Source: an uncultured Pelagibacteraceae bacterium (GTDB lineage: Bacteria; Pseudomonadota; Alphaproteobacteria; Pelagibacterales; Pelagibacteraceae). From it: 53,640 nucleotides of DNA. The notes under the pieces were generated by a model, which was not told the DNA's origin, made no database searches, and was given only the letters and a program-made list of their open reading frames with translations. Shown one piece after another: positions 50,319 through 53,640 of the stretch. The stretch covers positions 1 through 53,640 of the forward strand of contig CACMJX010000005.1 of assembly GCA_902614055.1 (NCBI GenBank), read 5' to 3'. Position 1 is the first letter of the stretch, and each line of letters begins with the position of its first letter. Made by a program: the position numbers and the translations under genes.

Positions 50319-51286
50319 TAAGAAAAAATTATATTCCAACAATCAATATTAATCCTATTCTAAAAAAAAACTTCAATTCAAAAGCAACATTAAAAATAAT
50401 AAGAGAAATTGAAAAAGCCTGTGTCGAAGTTGGTTTTTTTCAAATAATTGGTCATGGAATTAAATTCAAACAAATAAATAAAGTATGCAAAATTGGAGAA
50501 AATTTTTTTAAATCAAATAAAAACAACAAATTTAAGTTAGCTCCAAAGAAATGGAATAAAAAGAACAAAAATATTTATCGAGGATATTTTCCAAATGATG
50601 TTAATGGAAAAGAGGGATTAGACTTAGGTGACTTGAAAGTGACAAAGGATTTTTCCAAAAAAACTAAAACTCAATACATCGAGCATTTGAGCATAGAAAA
50701 ATCATTTAACAAACAATCTATCAAAAAACTATCTGATTATTATGAAAATTTATTTAATCTTAGCGAAACTCTTTTTAAAAGTATTATAAAAATTTATAAA
50801 AAAGACACTAATTTATCTAAAAAAGTTTTTTCAAGACTTAAAACACTCAGTACTTTAAGATTTAATTATTACTCTAATCAATCTAAACCAATCGAAATAT
50901 CTAAAGAAGATGGGGTAGCACTTGGATGTGAAACGCATGTTGATAGTGGTATTTTCACAGTTTTATATCAAAACAAAAAAGGTGGCTTGCAAGTTCAAAA
51001 CCGAAAAACAAAAAAATGGTATAATGTCCCTTTCAATAAAAATGCCTTGGTGGTGAATACAGGTAGAGCGCTAGAATATTTAAGCAAAGGCAAGTTTAAA
51101 GCAACTAATCATAGGGTATTATGGAACAAGCAAAAAAGGCTTTCAGTACCTTTCTTTTTTGAACCCTCATATGACTTTAAAATGAATCTTTCATTTCTTA
51201 ATAATAAGAAATTAGCAAAAAGTGGTATCAGATATGATAAATTTCTTAATAAATCCCTTAAAAAATTCGTTGAATATCAAAGGTAA
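50315..51286 (+). CDS. Isopenicillin-N-synthase-like 2-oxoglutarate/Fe(II) oxygenase
   Basis: A 323-residue Fe(II) oxygenase of the IPNS/flavanone-hydroxylase type with an N-terminal DIOX_N-like region (VEVGFFQIIGHGI) and a catalytic core. Fe ligands are His208-x-Asp210 (ETHVDSGIFTVLYQ) and His266 (ATNHRVLW), with Arg275-x-Ser277 (RLSVPFFFEP) for the 2-oxoacid. The family in bacteria includes gibberellin-type oxidases, ethylene-forming enzyme and uncharacterised proteins. The composition is notably Lys/Asn-rich. ATGA overlap with the EamA gene. Substrate unknown. It is the fourth Fe/2-oxoglutarate oxygenase gene in this 14 kb. Confidence 0.85.
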   Translation: MIRKNYIPTININPILKKNFNSKATLKIIREIEKACVEVGFFQIIGHGIKFKQINKVCKIGENFFKSNKNNKFKLAPKKWNKKNKNIYRGYFPNDVNGKEGLDLGDLKVTKDFSKKTKTQYIEHLSIEKSFNKQSIKKLSDYYENLFNLSETLFKSIIKIYKKDTNLSKKVFSRLKTLSTLRFNYYSNQSKPIEISKEDGVALGCETHVDSGIFTVLYQNKKGGLQVQNRKTKKWYNVPFNKNALVVNTGRALEYLSKGKFKATNHRVLWNKQKRLSVPFFFEPSYDFKMNLSFLNNKKLAKSGIRYDKFLNKSLKKFVEYQR

Positions 51287-51358
51287 GAATAATAATATTA
51301 TTACATAAAGCGATACATAACTCGTCGTAAAATCATATACGAAAGTGGGATCGGTCGT

Positions 51359-51382
51359 CTTTAAATTAATTTTTAAAGGAGG
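51359..51382 (+). promoter_or_regulatory. Strong RBS partly within an A/T hairpin
   Basis: The ATG at 51387 is preceded by AAAGGAGG (51375-51382). The inverted repeat CTTTAAA (51359-51365) and TTTAAAG (51372-51378) with a 6-nt loop covers the first half of this RBS. A 7 bp A/U stem would be weak. It could modulate initiation but may be chance. Confidence 0.4.
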
Positions 51383-51386
51383 CTTA

Positions 51387-52556
51387 ATGAAGTTTGGTTA
51401 TTTTTGTAATACTACAAATTGGACACACAAACCGTATCATAAATTATTAGATGAAACTAAACAGATCACCGAATATTGTGATCAAAACAATTGGAATTCA
51501 ATTTGGTTTACTGAACACCATTTTAACCATGAAGGAATGGAGTCGTGTACCAATCCCCTAATGCTAGGAGCAGATGCTGCAGCAAGAACAAAAAATATAA
51601 GAATAGGACAAGCAGCAAATGTAATAACTTTTCATAATCCTATAAGATTAGCAGAAGATATTGCTACACTTGATCAACTTTCAAAAGGAAGAGTAGAAGT
51701 TGGTGTTGCTAGAGGAGTTTATGGGAGAGAGGCAATTAATTTAAACAAAGAAGCAGATTTAAAAGATCAGGCAAAAAATTTTAGATTATTTGCTGAAACA
51801 TTAGAAATTTTGAAAAAAGCATGGTCAGAAAAATTTTTTAATCATGATGGAGAATTTTATACTTACCCTTCACCAAATTATGTTTGGCAGCATGACATGA
51901 GCCCGCCAAGTGAAGAATTTATGAATATGGAAGATAACACAATGAAAAAAATTAGTGTTCTTCCAAAACCTTATCAAAATCCACACCCTCCAATACATCA
52001 AGTTGTTGATGGTATAAGATCTATAGAGTGGGCTGCAGAAAATAACATAAATGTAATTATGTGGATACCTACAGTTAAAGCATTGAAAATAAGATTTGAA
52101 GCTTACAAAAATAAAAGATCGGAAGTTACTAAAAAAAATGTTCCTTTAGGTGAAGGTGTTACTCTCGTTAGAGATATGTTTGTTGCTGATACTATGGAAG
52201 AGGCTAAAGAAAAAGCAGGACAACATATGGTAAATTATATGAAATGGGTTTGTCATTGGAGAGGTCTTGGTAATCATATGGATCCCGGTGAAGAACTTCC
52301 AGAAACAAAGGGTAAATTAGATCTTCTTAATTACGAGTTTTTACATAAGCGAAATATGTTATTTGGTACTCCTGAATATGTAACAGATAAGATTAAAGAA
52401 CTTCAATCAGAGCTTAATCTTCAAAATCTTCAAGTCTGGTCTAACTTTCCGGGTGTTAAACATGAAGATTGCATGAAAAGTATTAAACTATTCACTGAAA
52501 AAGTAATGCCTAACTTTAAAGATGATCTAGATACTGAAGTTAAAAAAGTATCGTGA
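51387..52556 (+). CDS. Luciferase-like (LLM) flavin-dependent monooxygenase
   Basis: A 389-residue LLM-class enzyme: KFGYFCNTTNW at the N-terminus, SIWFTEHHFNHEG near residue 40, IRIGQAANVITFHNPIRLAEDIATLD near residue 67, and GRVEVGVARGVYGRE near residue 95. These residues form the flavin site of two-component, FMNH2-using monooxygenases and relatives. The frame extends upstream to GTG at 51345, but the ATG at 51387 with a near-perfect RBS is the true start. The stop overlaps the start of the following ThDP enzyme as GTGA, so both proteins are probably made together and may act in sequence. Substrate unknown; sulfonates, sulfones or aldehydes are possible. Confidence 0.87.
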   Translation: MKFGYFCNTTNWTHKPYHKLLDETKQITEYCDQNNWNSIWFTEHHFNHEGMESCTNPLMLGADAAARTKNIRIGQAANVITFHNPIRLAEDIATLDQLSKGRVEVGVARGVYGREAINLNKEADLKDQAKNFRLFAETLEILKKAWSEKFFNHDGEFYTYPSPNYVWQHDMSPPSEEFMNMEDNTMKKISVLPKPYQNPHPPIHQVVDGIRSIEWAAENNINVIMWIPTVKALKIRFEAYKNKRSEVTKKNVPLGEGVTLVRDMFVADTMEEAKEKAGQHMVNYMKWVCHWRGLGNHMDPGEELPETKGKLDLLNYEFLHKRNMLFGTPEYVTDKIKELQSELNLQNLQVWSNFPGVKHEDCMKSIKLFTEKVMPNFKDDLDTEVKKVS

Positions 52557-53640
52557 TTAAGTCCAAGAATACCTTGACCGGTGGTCAAGCGGCAGTGAAA
52601 TCTCTAAAAAAAGAAAAAGTTAAACATGTCTTTGGTTTAATTGGTTCAGCTACAATGGAAATGTTTGATGCGTTATATCATGAAAAAAAAATTAAATTTA
52701 TCGGTGTAAGAGACGAAAGAACTGGAACGCATATGGCAGATGGATATGCACGAGCTTCTAATCAACCAGGTGTAATAATTGCTGGTCAAAACGGTCCCGG
52801 AGCAACTAATCTCGTTACAGGCATAGCGCAAGCAAAAGCAGCATTTTCTCCTGTGGTATCTATTGCAGGTTTATATTCTACTAAAGACAAGATGGAAGAT
52901 GCCTTTCAAGGACTTGATCAACAATCGCTTTTTGATCCTATAACAAAAAAAACTTGGACAGTAAAAAAGGCAAGTCATATACCAATGGCTTTTAGAGATG
53001 CATTTAATCTTGCAATGTCGCCTAGAAGAGGACCAGTTTGTATAAATCTTCCAAGAAATGTTCTTTCTGATACTGCAAAGTTTAAGATTAATGAAAATAA
53101 AAAATCCTATAAAACCGAAAGTGACTTAAAAAGTAAAAAGAATTCAATTGACAGAACTGTAAAACTTATTCTCAACTCAAAAAAAACTGTGATTGTTGCT
53201 GGAGGAGGAATAAAATATAATTCAAAATTTAAGTCTGTAACAAAGCTTGCTGAATTTTTAAATATTCCAATTGTAACTGCAGCAGGACATGGAGATGCGA
53301 TTCCATTCAGTCATAAGTTAAATGCAGGACAAATGGGGCCTAGAGGAAATATTGTTGCATCAAGATTAGTCAAAGAAGCAGAGCTAATTATTGCAATTGG
53401 TACAAGACTTGGTTTCAATTCCACTTTCTATTCGTATGACAATATAAATAAAAACGCGAAAATTGTACAAATTGAATTAGAAAAAACAATGATAGGAAGA
53501 TACTTTCCAGTTAATGTAGGTATTCATGGGGATGCTGCTCTGGTGACAGATCAAATTTTAGTTGAATTAAGAAAACAAAAGAAAATTTTCAATTACAAAG
53601 AGTGGACAAATAGTTATTTGTTAGAGAGATCAAAATTTCT
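52553..53640 (+). CDS. ThDP-dependent enzyme, acetolactate synthase/sulfoacetaldehyde acetyltransferase-like (3' truncated)
   Basis: The GTG start at 52553 overlaps the upstream stop by four bases (GTGA), and the frame stays open to the window end, giving about 362 residues. The PYR domain has FGLIGSATMEMFDALY, catalytic Glu55 in RDERTGTHMADGYARAS, and QNGPGATNLVTGIAQAK. The FGLIGSA and QNGPG forms recall sulfoacetaldehyde acetyltransferase (Xsc), while the rest also fits acetolactate-synthase-like proteins. The central domain (IVAGGGIKYN, IIAIGTRLGFN) is present, but the C-terminal ThDP-binding domain lies beyond the window. No phosphotransacetylase is visible, so Xsc is only one possibility. 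Confidence 0.83.
   Translation, partial: MIKSKNTLTGGQAAVKSLKKEKVKHVFGLIGSATMEMFDALYHEKKIKFIGVRDERTGTHMADGYARASNQPGVIIAGQNGPGATNLVTGIAQAKAAFSPVVSIAGLYSTKDKMEDAFQGLDQQSLFDPITKKTWTVKKASHIPMAFRDAFNLAMSPRRGPVCINLPRNVLSDTAKFKINENKKSYKTESDLKSKKNSIDRTVKLILNSKKTVIVAGGGIKYNSKFKSVTKLAEFLNIPIVTAAGHGDAIPFSHKLNAGQMGPRGNIVASRLVKEAELIIAIGTRLGFNSTFYSYDNINKNAKIVQIELEKTMIGRYFPVNVGIHGDAALVTDQILVELRKQKKIFNYKEWTNSYLLERSKF

Noticed and set aside
51345..51386. GTG start at 51345 for the LLM monooxygenase
   Set aside because: The ATG at 51387 has AAAGGAGG at ideal spacing and starts exactly at the family's conserved N-terminus; the upstream extension contains the RBS itself.
1..53640. Mobile elements, CRISPR arrays, tRNA or rRNA genes
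   Set aside because: No transposase, integrase, regularly spaced repeat, cloverleaf or rRNA segment was seen in any gap; the gaps are too short for most of them.

Overview
The window is gene-dense, very AT-rich and almost free of intergenic DNA. The largest gaps are about 120 bp, and many genes abut or overlap as TAATG or GTGA. No tRNA, rRNA, CRISPR array, insertion sequence, phage gene or recognisable transcription factor was seen in 53.6 kb. Protein content (DMSP-demethylase-like protein, betaine, carnitine and ectoine catabolism, many ABC importers) together with the base composition points to a streamlined marine alphaproteobacterium, probably Pelagibacterales (SAR11) or an AEGEAN-169/HIMB59-like lineage. 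The lineage is an inference; no marker gene is present.

Layout. (1) 1-6380, minus strand: the start of a 3-hydroxyacyl-CoA dehydrogenase, bioY, and a dipeptide-type importer (binding protein, two permeases, fused double ATPase). (2) 6497-13978, plus strand: a seven-gene operon with a GcvT-like protein, a peptidase-E-like hydrolase, an FMN 2-hydroxyacid oxidase/dehydrogenase, a ThDP lyase/decarboxylase, a transthyretin/HIU-hydrolase-like protein, a DmdA-like folate-dependent demethylase and a thiolase. (3) 13980-20423, minus strand: eutA-like and eutD/doeA-like ectoine genes followed by a PotABCD-type importer. (4) 20484-26701, plus strand: EamA exporter, 3-hydroxyisobutyrate-dehydrogenase-like enzyme, aldehyde dehydrogenase, VOC protein, homocysteine methyltransferase, MsrA and a serine hydrolase. 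(5) 26710-31214, minus strand: iron alcohol dehydrogenase, amidase, EamA, and a second homocysteine methyltransferase. (6) 31251-36519: EamA and a glycine-betaine-type importer with a tandem-fused ProW. (7) 36579-47745: glycerophosphodiesterase, gamma-butyrobetaine-hydroxylase-like enzyme, an orphan second ProV ATPase with a 2-oxoglutarate oxygenase and an SDR, then the carnitine dehydrogenase, dehydrocarnitine cleavage and betainyl-CoA thioesterase set with an aldolase and a CoA-lyase inserted, and a TauD-type oxygenase. (8) 47746-53640: GMC dehydrogenase, EamA, an IPNS-like oxygenase, a luciferase-like monooxygenase and a ThDP enzyme cut by the window end.

The genes read as a concentrated island for uptake and stepwise dismantling of methylated osmolytes. 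Gamma-butyrobetaine could go to carnitine, dehydrocarnitine, betainyl-CoA and glycine betaine, with betaine methyl groups passed to homocysteine by the two methyltransferases. Sulfonium or other methylated substrates could be demethylated to tetrahydrofolate by the GcvT-family enzymes. Ectoine could be opened by the EutD-like hydrolase. The least explained parts are the DmdA-containing seven-gene operon (6497-13978) and the ATPase, oxygenase and SDR trio (38460-41137). The pot-type binding-protein gene has its own candidate promoter and a strong terminator, proX has similar flanking signals, and the dipeptide-type binding-protein gene is followed by a weaker hairpin. In two cases (potB-like and the glycerophosphodiesterase) the next gene's start codon sits directly behind the terminator T-tract.
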